Below, one piece after another: positions 21,857 through 33,935 of a DNA stretch of 64,000 bases (its first letter is position 1; every line of letters starts with the position of its first letter). Below the pieces are notes generated by a model. That model was not told the DNA's origin. It was given only the letters and a program-made list of their open reading frames with translations, and did not search any database. The stretch comes from Impatiens glandulifera (taxonomy: Eukaryota; Streptophyta; Magnoliopsida; Ericales; Balsaminaceae), in assembly GCF_907164915.1 (NCBI RefSeq), contig NC_061869.1, forward strand, positions 24,102,676 to 24,166,675, read 5' to 3'. The translations under genes were made by a program, and so were the position numbers.

Positions 21857-24800
21857 TAATTAATAATAAATAAATATATTATTTTATTTTTATTATCATT
21901 ATTATTAAACTAAAAGATAAATAAGGAAATAATATTCTCTATTAAGAAAATAAAATAAATAAGGAATTGATATTATAATATTTTTTTATTATTATTAAAT
22001 AAATAAGGAATTGATAATATAATAATTTTTTATTATCATTAAATAAATAAGGAATTGATAATATAATTTTTATTTTTTATCATCATTAATACAGAATTTA
22101 TATTATATTAAATAATATTAACGGCTAAGAAATGAATTATTAGAATCAGTTTTATTAAATTAGATAATAATATTAATAATCTAATATTTATTCCATTTAA
22201 ATAAAATAATTTCATTTTCAGATGTCACCAAAGTGACCTCTATTTCGTAATTGTTTTATTTAAATTCTTAAAGATGGTTGTATATTTTTTTTTATTTCAT
22301 GCGTTTATTGATTAACCTAAAGGTTGATCAATACTTGGAAGAAATATAAACATACTCGTGGTAATAAATTTGTGACAGTTATAAAGTTTTCATGTGGATT
22401 ATACTTTTATCTAAAGATAAATTTATTAGTTTTACAGAATTTATTGTCAATATTTTATTATTGCAACAAGAGTACTACTTACAATTCAAATTATTATCCA
22501 CAAATTTGGTTTTAATGCTTTGTTTGATATCTTGCGATGGGGTTAACCATAATTTGTTTATTATTTAAATATTTGTAATAATGTGAGTGTTTATATTTTT
22601 TTGTTAACTTCAGGATCTGGTTCTTTGATATCTGCTAACTATCCAGTCCCCATTTTATCGAGGGACAACTTTAAGAACTTGAAAGAATCCATTTTGATTC
22701 ATTTGGGTTGTATGGATCTAGACTTAGCATTAAGGATAGACCAACCCGCTCCTCTTACGGATGTAAGCACTACTGATCAAAGGTAGATGTTTGAGAAGTG
22801 GGAAAGGTCTAATCGTTTAAGTCTGATGATCATAAAGAAAAGCATTCCAGAAATATTTCGGGGTACGATATATGATGATATCACTAAGGCTGAAGAATTT
22901 CTCATCGAGACAGAAAAATGCTTTACTAAAAGCGATAAGGCGGAAATGAGTACTTTTCTTAAGTCACTCATCACCATGAGGTATCTCGGGAAGGGGAACA
23001 TAAGGGAGTACATCCTTAATATGTTCAATGTCGCTTCAAAACTAAGAGCACTCCAGTTAGACCTTTCAGAGGACATGTTAGTCCTATTGGTCCTGCTCTC
23101 ACTTCCTGCTCAATACGATCAGTTCAAAGTTAGTTATAACTGTCAAAAGGAGAAATGGACTCTTAATGAACTCATTTCTCACTGTGTTGAAGAGGAAGAA
23201 AGAATGAAGCATAAAAGGACTGAGGAGGTACATATGATTGGAACCTCGAAATATGTCGGCAACAATAAAAGAAAGTTTAAGGCCGTGAAGATTGAGACTG
23301 TTAAGGCTCCAGTCCCAGCTCCTCAGGCTCGTCCTATGGAGAAATCTTGCTTCTTTTGCAAGAAGACTGGACATGAAAAGAAGGATTGTGCCAGCTATCA
23401 CAATTGGTGTGTGAAGAAAGGTATTGTTCTTACTTTGGTTTGTTCTGAAGTTAATCTAGCTTTAGTGCCTCGAAACACTTGGTGGTTAGACTCTAGTTCA
23501 ACTACTAACATCAATGTTTCAATGCAGGGTTGTCTAAGCCACCGAAGCCCAATTGATGCTGAAAGACGCATTTACTTTGGAAATGGGGAATTGATCGAAG
23601 TGGAAGCAGTTGGAAATTTTAAATTGTTACTAAGTAGTGGGCATTTTTTTTAATTAAAAGACACTTTTATTATACCGTCATTTAGACGGAATTTGGTTTC
23701 TGTTTCTTATTTGGACAAATTCGGTTATTATTGTTCGTTTGGAAACAATGAAGTTACATTATCTTTGAATTCAAATTTGGTTGGTTTTGGTACTTTTATG
23801 TTGAATGACAATTTATACATGCTTGACACTTTAACTTCATATCATGAAACCCTAAATGTGCAAACGAGAGGTACTAAGCGAAAATTAAATAATTCAAGTT
23901 TATTATGGCACAAACGTTTAGGTCATATTTTGAAAAATCGAGTTGAAAGACTCATTAAGGATGAAATCCTTGATTCCATAGTTTTCGGATATTGAGGTTT
24001 GTGTTAATTGCATTAAAGGTAAACAGACCAAAGTGAAGAGGACAGGTGCTTATCGAACTACAGAAGTCTTAGAGTTGATACATACAAACATTTGTGGGCC
24101 ATTTTTCACACCTTCGTGGAATGGTCAACAATACTTTGTATCATTCACAAATGATTATTCTCGATATGGCCATCTTTACCTCATAAGGGAAAAATCTGAG
24201 GCAGTGGACATGTTCAAAGTATTTAAGGTTGAAGTTGAAAATCAACTCAACAAACGCATTAAGATCATCAGATCTGACCGTGGAGGTGAATATTACGGTA
24301 GAAATGATGGATTGGGTGAACAACGTCTAGGCCCTTTTGCTGACTTCCTTAAAGAGTGTGGAATAGTCCATCAATACACCATGTCGGGTTCTCCTAGCAT
24401 GAATGGTGTTGTAGAGAGACGTAATCGCACATTAAAAGATATGGTTCGAAGTATGATATGTCAAACTACTTTGCCAAAATCTTTTTGTGGGGAAACATTG
24501 AAAACTGTAGTCTACATTCTTAATCGAGTACCGACTAAGACGACAATCAAAACACTTTATGAACTCTGGACTGGTCGTAAACCCAACTTACTTCATTTTA
24601 GGGTGTAGGGATGTCCAGCTGAGGCAAGGCGTTATATGCCAAATGAACCAAAGCTAGCATCTCGTACGGTGAGTAGTCACTTTATTGGTTACTCAGAACG
24701 GTCAAAGGGGTATAAGTTTTATGATCCCACATCAAGAAACATTTTTGAGACGGGTACTGCCACGTTCTTTGAGAATGTTGAGTTTGGGGGGATAAATACA

Positions 24801-26676
24801 ATTTTAGACTTTTCTTTAGAGGATCAAGAAATCACCAAAGTGATTGACCTGACACCTCAAGAAGGATTAGTCATTCCGACTCCCATACAGTTTCAAGATA
24901 CAATTGAGGAACCCATTCAAATTGAACAGGAACACCAAGTTGTAGCTGAAGAACAAAATCAAGAAACTCAAGAACATATTGTTCAAGAGCCAACGTTATT
25001 ACGTAGATCCACTAGAGAACGGAGAAATTCCATTCCGAATGATTATGTGACATTTCTTTAAGAAAATGAGGACAGTGGTGGCATGACTGAGGATGATCCT
25101 ATCAACTTTTGTCATGCCATGAAGGGTCCTAATTCGGATAAATGGATCGAAGCAATGCGTGATGAGTATAAATCAATGCAAGACAATAAGGTTTGGGAAC
25201 TTGTCCTATTGCCAGAAGGTACAAAACCCGTAGGTTGTAAATGGATTTTTAAAACCAAACGGGATGCTAATGGAAATGTGGAGATGTATAAAGCACGTCT
25301 TGTAGCTAAAGGTTATACTCATAAAAAGGGAATTGACTATAAAGAGACTTTCTCTCAGGTTTCTTCGAAAGACTCTTTTAGGACAATCATGGCTCTAGTG
25401 GCACATTTTGATTTGGAGCTTCATCAGATGGATGTAAAGACAGCGTTTCTGAATGGTGACATTGATGAAACAATTTATATGGTACAACTTGAAAGTTTTG
25501 AGGTCGATGACCCGAAACAAATGGTTTGTAAATTAAGAAAATTTATCTATGGACTAAAACAAGCGTCTTGCCAGTGGTATCACAAATTAAATCAAATAAT
25601 TCTTTCATACGGTTTTGAAATGAAAGTAGTTGATGATTGTGTTTATCAAAAGTTTAGTGGGAGTAAATTTATTTTTTTGGTTTTGTATGTGGATGACATT
25701 CTGCTTGCCACAAACGATATGAGTTTCTTGCACGAAACTAAGAAATTTCTTTCGAATAACTTTGAAATGAAAGATCTTGGTGAAGCATCTTTTGTATTAG
25801 GGATCCAAATATACCGTGAAAGATCTCAGTATATTCTTGGGTTATCTCAAAGGAGCTATATCGATAAAGTGTTTGAACGATTTGGCATACAGAATTGCAA
25901 ACCAGGAAATACCCCAGGTTTCCAAAGGAGATAAATCCAGTTTAAATCAATGTCCAAAATCAAGTTTAGACATCCAGGAAATGAAAAAGATTCCATATGC
26001 TTCTGCAGTTGGAAATCTTATGTATGCACAAGTATGTACGCGTCCGGATATTGTGTTCATAGTTGGTGTTTTAGGCAGATATCTCAATAATCCTGGAATG
26101 GATCACTGGAAAGCAGCTAAAAGGGTGATGAGATACCTAAAGAAAACAAAGGATTATATGCTCACATATAGGAGGTCAGACCATTTGGAGATCGTTGGAT
26201 ATTCTAACTCCGATTTTGCGGGTTGCCCAGACAGTAGGAGATCTACATCTGGCTGCGTTTATACATTGGCTGGAGGAGCCATTTCTTGGCGTAGTGCCAA
26301 ACAGACACTTGTTACCATCTCTACTATGGAGGCTAAATTTGTGGCATGTTTTGAAGCATCACATCAGGGAATTTGGTTAAAGAATTTTGTCACAAGGCTG
26401 CGCATTATTCCGGGGGTCGAAAGACCTATTAAGATTTTTTGTGACAATAATTCAGCTGTTTTGTATTCCAATAACAATAGGAGCTCGTCGAAGTCAAAGC
26501 ATATTGACATTAAGTTCCTACATGTGAAAGAAAGGGTATAAAGTGGTCAGATTTGCATCGAGCATTTAGGAACAAAATCTATGTTAGCAGACCCCCTAAC
26601 TAAAGGTGTAACACCTATGGTATTCTACGGGCATACTGCATGTATGGGTGTGTTACAATTTAAGGAAGCTTCATTA
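21680..26676 (+). pseudogene. Gag-pol polyprotein of element C, with a spliced first exon
   Basis: Exon 1 (21680-21695) encodes MGSSS. An intron of 918 bases (21696-22613, GT...AG with a strong poly-T before CAG) joins in frame to GSGSLISANYPVPILSR at 22614. Gag follows (to about 23400) with an intact knuckle CFFCKKTGHEKKDC. The protease site reads WWLDSSSTTNI, so the usual DSG is DSS. Then come GAG-pre-integrase (LWHKRLGHI), integrase (24033-24608, with RSDRGGEYYG and NGVVERRNRTLKDMVRSM), reverse transcriptase (25083-25934, YGLKQASCQWY, YVDDILLA) and RNase H (to about 26560, STMEAKFVA). Stops occur near 22784, 23651, 23994, 24606, 25060 and 26539, and there is a shift near 25900. Confidence 0.85.
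21765..21776 (+). other. Primer binding site of element C
   Basis: TGGTATCAGAGC, two bases after the LTR. It lies inside the predicted 918-base intron, so spliced RNA would lack it. Confidence 0.85.
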
Positions 26677-27062
26677 TAGTGGGAGAGTATGCTACAATTA
26701 TTTTTTGTCAATTGCGCGATGTTTTCTAAAGCACTTTTCTGATCAGAAATAAAGTTTATTTTTTGACACTTTTGTACATTATATTCAAAGATAACGATCT
26801 CATTAAGTTTGGACCAGAGAAATTTGACATATTCAGGTCACAATAATGTGATTTTTTCTCTACATGTTTCATAATTGATCTATGTCGTTTGATTGCAGTA
26901 GTATTAGTGATTATTGTTAGTTTAGCCATAAATATGACGAATGCTTCTTTAGTCCTATATTCCTATGATTTATGGACTAGATTGTTATAAGCCCTTTATT
27001 TTTATTGACTGATAAATTGAACTCTTGAAGAATAATGTGTTCATTCGGATACATATTAATTC

Positions 27063-27073
27063 CAGTGGGAGAT
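27063..27073 (+). other. Polypurine tract of element C
   Basis: CAGTGGGAGAT directly before the 3' LTR start TGTTGG. Confidence 0.7.
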
Positions 27074-27424
27074 TGTTGGAATTTGGATTTAAATATATAT
27101 GTAAAACAAATTATTAGATTAAAGTCATGAGCTTAATGATTATGAAATGAATAATTGTAGATACCCGTTTAGTATTTGTTTATTTGGTGACGTGACAAAA
27201 CAAATATTATTATCTCTCTCTCAACTCTCCTCCATTTTCTTGTCCTTTGATTTCCCCCGTCAATATCAAAGAAGAATGGATAATACTTAGTCTTGGAAGA
27301 CCTAGCCGTTCTTTTCAAAAACAGATCAATCCGGATCTACAATGGGATCATCTTCAGGTACGCTTCCGTTGCGTTGTAATTATAGTCTATATTCATGATT
27401 AGGATAATGATAAACATTCTATCA
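27074..27424 (+). mobile_element. 3' LTR of element C (351 bp)
   Basis: It matches the 5' LTR apart from a deletion of about 120 bases between CAAATATTA and CTCTCTCAACTCTCC. It ends TTCTATCA. The exon-1 segment ATGGGATCATCTTCAG|GTACG is retained (27341 onward). Confidence 0.85.
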
Positions 27425-27429
27425 TGTCG

Positions 27430-30130
27430 GTGTTGTCAAATAATTTAGTTAATATCAGCAAGACCTAAAATATTTCTAAAGTAAGAAAACTTAGCCTCCT
27501 AGAGTGGCTTGGTAAAAATGTCGGCCACTTGTTGGTCGGTTGACACATATTCTAGCCAAATATTCTTCTACGTCACATGTTCCCGGATAAAATGATGTCG
27601 GATGTCGATGTGTTTTGTCCTCGAGTGCAACATCAAATTATATGTAATTGCAATCTCGCTTGTGTTGTCACGAAATATTGGGGACTCCTCAACTGTAATA
27701 CCGAAATCCCTTAGCTGTTGTTGAATCTAGAGAAGTTGAGCACAACAATTGTCGGCTGTAAGGTACTCTACTTCTGCCGTTGAGGTTGCAATAGACGTTT
27801 TCTTCTTGCTGTTCTAGGATACGAGCCGGTCACCTAAGAACTGTAAAGTGTCGCTGGTACTTTTTCTGTCTACTTTACATTTTGCATAGTCTGCATCAGA
27901 ATAGCTTGTCAAATTGAAACTGGAATCATTTGGATACCACAGTCCAATATTTTGAGTTTCCTTAAGATATTTCATTATTCTTTTAGCAGTAATATAGTGA
28001 GATTGTTTAGGATTAGCCTGAAATCTTCTACATACTCCAACCGCAAATAATATGTTCGGTCGACATGCTGTTAGGTAATAAGAGATCTAATGATTCCACG
28101 ATAAGCAATGATGTCAACACTTTGACCATCTTCATCCTTATTTAGCTTAATTGATGAACTCATTGGGGTTGATGCAGCTGAACAGCTTTCCATGCCAAAC
28201 TTCTTTAATAGTTCCTTTGTATACTTGGCCTAATTTATGAACGCGCCTCCTTCAATTTGTCGAACTTGAAGGCCTAAGAAGAAGCTCAGCTCCCCCATCA
28301 TACTCATTTCAAATTTTTTAGTCATAATCTTAGAAAATTTATCACACAATTTGGGATTAGTTGAACCGAAAATAATATCATCTACATATATTTGTACAAG
28401 TAATATATGCTCATTTTTCTCAAATTTGAATAATGTTTTATCTACAGATCCTATAGTAAAATCATGATCAAACAGAAAATTTGTTAGTGTGTCATACCAC
28501 GCTCTAGGAGCTTGTTTAAGACCGTAAAGAGCTTTGTCCAATCTATAAACATGACTAATTAATGCAGGATTTTAAAACTGGAAGGTTGTTCGACATACAC
28601 CTTTTCATTTATGATATCATTAAGAAAGACACGTTTAACATCCATTTGAAAAACTTTGAAATTTTTAAATACAGCAAATGCTAGGAAAATTATAATAGCC
28701 TCTAATCTGGAGACGGGAGCAAATGATTCTTCAAAATTAATGCCTTCTTCCTGTTTGTATCATTTGGCCACTAGTCTAGCCTTGTTCCTCATAACCAAAC
28801 CATTTTCATTGAGTTTATTTCAAAAGAACCATCTAGTTCCAATGACAGATTGATTAGTTAGTCTTGGAACTAGATGCCAGACTTTGTTTCTCTCAAACTG
28901 GTTTAGTTGCTCTTGCAATGCTAAAATCCAATCTAGATCAAGCAATGTTGAAATAAATGCAGAGTTTGCATATTCTTCTAACAGTTGATGCCTGGTTCTG
29001 ATGGGTGTAGAGGGGTTACCTATAATTAGCTCAGGAGGATGATCTTTATTCCATTTAAAGTTCGGTCCTGAAATTGTTTCTGACTGACCAGTTATTTGAT
29101 CAAGATTTGACTGACCAGTAGGCTAAATAGTGTTAAACTGACCGGTTTCCTCGGCATTATCCGAGGTGTCAACTACTTGCTGTGGAACAACTTCATCTTG
29201 CTGAACTTCAGCGTTATCAACCGGTTGATCATAAACAAATCTTTGGTAGACTTAAACTCCATCTTCACTATCAGATTGAATATTGATATTTTCCAATATG
29301 TTAGATAAATCAATGGCTATTGATGTGTTACTTTCTACAGATTCATCAAATACAACATGGGATGATTCTTCAACAGTGAGAGTTCTATTATTATAAACTC
29401 TATATATGCTTTATTAACTGCAGAATGTCCTAACATAATACCAACATCAAATTTGGCGTCAAAAGCGGTCAAATAGTTCTTGTCATTATTGTGGATATAA
29501 CACTTACAGCCAAAGATCCTAAAATACCGAATATTAGAAACTTTGTCATGGTAAACCTTAAAATGCGTTTTATTAAAACGTTTGTTTATAATGGACCGGT
29601 TTTGAGTATGGCATGTTGTATTGATAGCTTCTCCCCAAAGTTTCTTAGCAACACCTGAATCGGCTATCATGGATCTGGAAGCTTCCTTGAGGGTTCTATT
29701 TCCCCTCTCAGCTAGTCCATTTTGTTGAGAAGTTCTAACACTAGACAACTCGTGTCTAATACCAGATTCATCAAGATAAGATGTTAAAACTCTATTAGTA
29801 AATTCAGTGCATCTATCCCTTCTAATTTTATTAATACGTGTAGATTTTTCATTTTGCACTCTTTTAAGAATCTTAATCAAATTTGGGGTTGCTTGATCTT
29901 TGGAGACTAAGAAAATAACCCAAGTAAATCTAAAATAATCATCAATAATTACTAAAATGTAGTTCATTCCTCTTAACATGGTTACACTAATTTGTCCAAA
30001 CAGATCCATGTGTAAAAATTCTAAGCATCTATTAGATTGATTATTTTCTTATTTTTGAAAGTTGATTTGATTTATTTGCTTATTTGGCAAGCTGAACATA
30101 CTGAACATACTTTATCTTTTGAGAACTTTA
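27430..30130 (-). pseudogene. Pol of element B (integrase, RT, RNase H)
   Basis: Minus-strand Ty1/copia pol. Integrase core lies at 29335-30009 (LHMDLFGQISV, RRDRCTEF, QQNGLAERGNRTLKE). RT is seen at 28230-28541 ([23 protein letters not shown]), with degraded RT N-terminal sequence at 28560-29000. RNase H remnants run to the pol end SYFRNILGLADIN near 27450-27500. Gag and the 5' LTR are missing, and homology fades near 30130. Wording and order match element D closely, so B and D are the same lineage. Reading on across element C, the next downstream items are the ORF3 copies B1-B3 and LTR-C. Confidence 0.8.
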
Positions 30131-30790
30131 TATTAACGCTAAAACTAGGAATAAACATTACAATCACACCACCCACTAACATCAAAACTAACTATATACC
30201 TAATAGAACTTACATAGGGATTTACGGAATTGGCTAGAAAACTAACGGAATTTTGAAGTCCGTCAAAAGATAATCTCCATCTTCTTGAAAGTAGTCTTCA
30301 CAAATACCACGGCCACGCGGATGGACGGAGAAATCAAAATTTTCTCTACGAGTAACCATTCGATGCAAGATCAAGCCTGGGATGGCCGCGACGACACTAG
30401 AACCTTGCATGTATTGTTCGTTTCCTGCCTTGACTCCCAAGTTTGGCTAATTTTAAGCTACAAGAAATTAAGGATAAAAAGAGGATTTCAATTATAAAGT
30501 CAGTTAAATCAAATTAGGCTAATATTGGTATACATTCCTACAGTCATTAGAAGGATTTAGTAAAGAAGTTAGAGAGGGAGAAAGGCTAGAACGAGAACGG
30601 AAAACCTATAGGGTCCAAGCTTTGTTCCAAGTTGATAGGAAGTTTCTAAAACTCTAAGAAGCTTCCTACAATACTTGTAAGCCTCAATTCTTCTTGTAAT
30701 TGGTATTCTCAATCAAAGTTCCTTAGAAATACATCTGAACTCGTAATTACTGCAATTCATCACTGTTTCTTTATTTTAATTTCTCTAACA
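30131..30790. other. Probable unrelated LTR remnant; unrecognised small frame
   Basis: From about 30440 to 30790 the plus strand has LTR-like features, namely GAGAGGGAGAAAGG, CTTGTAAGCCTC and a TCTCTAACA end, but no PBS follows and no partner is seen. A minus frame of 68 codons (30234-30440) contains SSVVAAIPGLILHRMVTRR and HPRGRGICEDYFQEDGDYL. It looks protein-like but I do not recognise it. Confidence 0.3.
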
Positions 30791-31810
30791 TGATCCATTA
30801 ATGATTTAGAAGTTAACTGAAAGATCATAAACGAATGATGTAACCTAATAAGATTTTGCCTAAATTTCAGTCTTATTCCAAAATTCTTGGATCGTCCTCT
30901 TCAGCCTCCGATTGAAGAGGATGAGGTTGGAAGACTTACACAAAATGTTTTCAAATAACAAAAAAAACTACTATTAAACCTTTTAAAGTAATACAACTTG
31001 TGACCGGAAAAAAAAAATATTTTATCAAATTTATTACTTTATCAATATAATGATATTTTATTACTTTATAGATTTATGCACACTATTATAATACAACACT
31101 ATTATAATACAGTACATTTATACAAATGTACACCGTATTTAAGTACACTATTATAATATAGTACATTTATACAAATGTACACCGTATTTATGTACACTAT
31201 TATAATATAGTACATTATATTTGAAAAGAAGATTCTTAGACACTATTATAATAAAGTCAAGAATAAAGTTAATTTTGGCTTTGCTATAAAGAATAAATAA
31301 GTTATTATACATTCATATTTAAAAAAAAAATTGAATTTTGTAACTCATGTACAATAAATAAATAAATATATATATTATATATATATATATATATATTTCT
31401 GAAATTATTACTTTATATATTAGAGTCTTTAATGACTTTCTAATTTTTTATTATCTTATGTTTTTAGTGAGAATATTAATTTACAACATTCGTCCAAGTT
31501 GGGACAAAAGAAATTTACTACTTAAGAGAGGTTATTACATTATCGAATATTATTTTAAAGGGATTTTACTGAATTTATTATTCGTTAGTTGGAGTTAACT
31601 AGCGACTCTTGTGTCGATCTGAGGCCACTTATAGATTCCTGTGATGATTTTATGTCTATTAGAATAGGAATTCATCTGCTGTAATCGTTATTTAAAAATT
31701 GGGATAATCCGGTCATCTTCATTACTTCAGTGAACTTTTATATGCTTTATAGGGGCTCTACGGGTTGAATTAGATATTCTAACCGGTGCGAGTATGTTCT
31801 AAATCACTTA
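30791..31810. other. AT-rich intergenic sequence with a short tandem repeat
   Basis: No gene is supported. It includes a tandem repeat at 31112-31215 and a (TA)n run at about 31369-31396. Confidence 0.5.
31112..31215 (+). repeat. Tandem repeat, unit about 57 bp
   Basis: Two near-identical units of GTACATTTATACAAATGTAC, CCGTATTTA and ACACTATTATAATA sequence, with partial units on both sides. The unit contains a palindrome (GTACATTTATACAAATGTAC). Confidence 0.75.
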
Positions 31811-33935
31811 GGGTGTGTTTGATAACCTTGAAATTGGCATTGAAATTGGAATTGGAGGGTTCAATTCCAATTCTTATGTTTGTTAGATATTTTAATATTA
31901 GGAATTGGAATTGGAATTAGAATTCCAATGTAATACAATATAGTGTAATTTGAGAGTTCTCAATTCAATCTTTTTAGGTCGGAATTGTAATTCCAAATTA
32001 ACACGTTTTTCACGATTTTGACATGTTTATCACGTTTTTCACACATTAAATGCGTTTAACACGTTTTAACACGTTTAATACGTTTTTCACACGTTTTCAT
32101 ATTTTTGGCACGTTTTACACGTTTTTGGCACATTTAACGCGTTTTTGGCACGTTTAACACATTTTTGACACATTTAACACGTTTTTCACGTCCTTGACAC
32201 GTTTAACACGTTTTTGACACGTTTAACACGATTTTCACGTTTTTAACACATTTAACACGTTTTTTATACGTTTAACACGTTTTTCACATTTTGGCACATT
32301 TAGCACGTTTTGGCACGTTTAACAAGTATTTCACATATTTAGCACGTTTAACACGTTTTTAACACATTTTTGACACATTTAACATGTTTTCATGTTTTCA
32401 CGTTTTTGACACATTAAACACGTTTAACATGTTGTTGACACGTTTCACATGTTTTTTATGTTTTTGACACGTTTGACACATTTTTAATACATTTAACACG
32501 TTTTTGACATGTTTAATATGTTTTTCACGTTTTGGCACGTTTAACAAGTTTTTCACTTATATGGCATGTTTAACATATTTTTATAAGTTTAACACGTTTT
32601 TAAGTTTTGACGCGTTTAACACGTTTTTAACACATTAAACGCGTTTATCATATTTTTGGCACGTTAAACACGTTTTTGACATGTTTAACATGTTTTCACG
32701 TTTTTGGCACGTTTCACACGTTTTGGTATATTTAACACATTTTTAGCACGTTTAACACGTTTGATAAATTTTGGCACATTTACCACATTTTGACATGTTT
32801 AATACATTTTGGCCCGTTTAACACAATTGTGACATGTTTAAAATGTGATAAACATGCCAAAAACATGAAAAACGTGTTAAACGTGCCAAAATGGGTTAAA
32901 CTTGTCAAATGTGTGAAATGTACCAAAAACATGTTAAACATGTTAAAAAGTGTTAAACATGCCAAAAATGTGTAAAACGTGCCAAAAATGTGTAAATTGT
33001 GTCAAAACGTGCTAAACGTGTGAAAAACATGTTAAACGTGTTAAACATGTCAAAAACATGTTAAACGTGTTAAACATGTCAAAAACGTGTTAAATGTGCC
33101 AAAAACGTGAAAAACGTATTAATCTTATCAAAACGTGTGAAAAACATGTTAAACGTATTAAAAATATCAAAAACGTGTTAAATGTGTCAAAAATGTGAAA
33201 AATGTTTGAAAAATGTGAAAAACATGCCAAAACGTGAAAAACGTGTTAAACGTGTCAAAATGAGTAAAACGTGTCAAAATGAGTAAAACGTGTTAAACAT
33301 GCCAAAACGTGTTTAACGTGCAAAAAACGTGAAAAACATGTTAAACGTGTGAAAAATGTATTAAACATGTCAAAAATGTGCCAAAACGTAAAAAACGTGT
33401 TAAACTTGTCAAAACGTGTGAAAAACATGTTAAACGTATTAAAAATGTAAAAAACGTGTTAAACATACCAAAAACGTGAAAAACATGTTAAACGTGTGAA
33501 AATGTGTTTTAAGTGTGAAACGTGTTGAATTTGTCAAAAATGTGTTTAAACGTGCCAAAAACGTGTTAAACGTGTAACAAACGTGTTAAATATGTTAAAA
33601 TTGTCAAAAAACGTGTTAAACATGTCAAAAATGTGTTAAAAATGTCAAAAGCGTGTTAAATGTGTTAAACCTGTCAAAAACGTATTAATTCAAAAACTTG
33701 AAAACATATTTAAGAAATTAACATTTTGAACCGATATTTTATTTTACAAACATAAAAATTGGAATTGAATTACAATTTTATCATTTTCCCAAACATAGGA
33801 ATTGGAATTGAATTATAATTCTATAATATTTCCAAACATATGAATTGAATTGTAATTCAATGCCAATTATCATGGAATTGGAATTAGAATTACAATGTCA
33901 ATTCCAATTGCAATTCCCCCTCATAAAACACACCC
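31811..33935. mobile_element. Foldback-type element with tandem-repeat arms (2.1 kb)
   Basis: The left end reads GGGTGTGTTTGATAACC. The right end, reversed, reads GGGTGTGTTTTATGAGG, so the termini are inverted repeats. Inside each end is an AATTGGAATTG-rich zone. The rest is about 850 bases per arm of a degenerate unit of 20-24 bases (TTTAACACGTTTTTGACACG). It runs one way from about 31995 to 32830 and as its reverse complement from about 32850 to 33690, with the switch near 32840, close to the geometric centre. It has no transposase or coding signal. Flanking bases are TTA on the left and TTG on the right, a possible imperfect 3-bp target duplication. Confidence 0.8.

Larger units (their letters stand above)
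21288..27424 (+). mobile_element. Copia element C, near-complete, inserted into element B
   Basis: It has LTRs at both ends, PBS, gag-pol and PPT. Target duplication is TGACG (21283-21287) against TGTCG (27425-27429), one mismatch. It splits element B between the end of B pol and the ORF3-B1 upstream region, so it is younger than B. Coding frames are longer and cleaner than in A or B, in keeping with relative youth. The lineage was not assigned. Confidence 0.9.

Noticed and set aside
32780..32975. Two opposite open frames at the centre of the foldback element
   Set aside because: They come from the inverted tandem repeat itself, with low-complexity composition and no domain.
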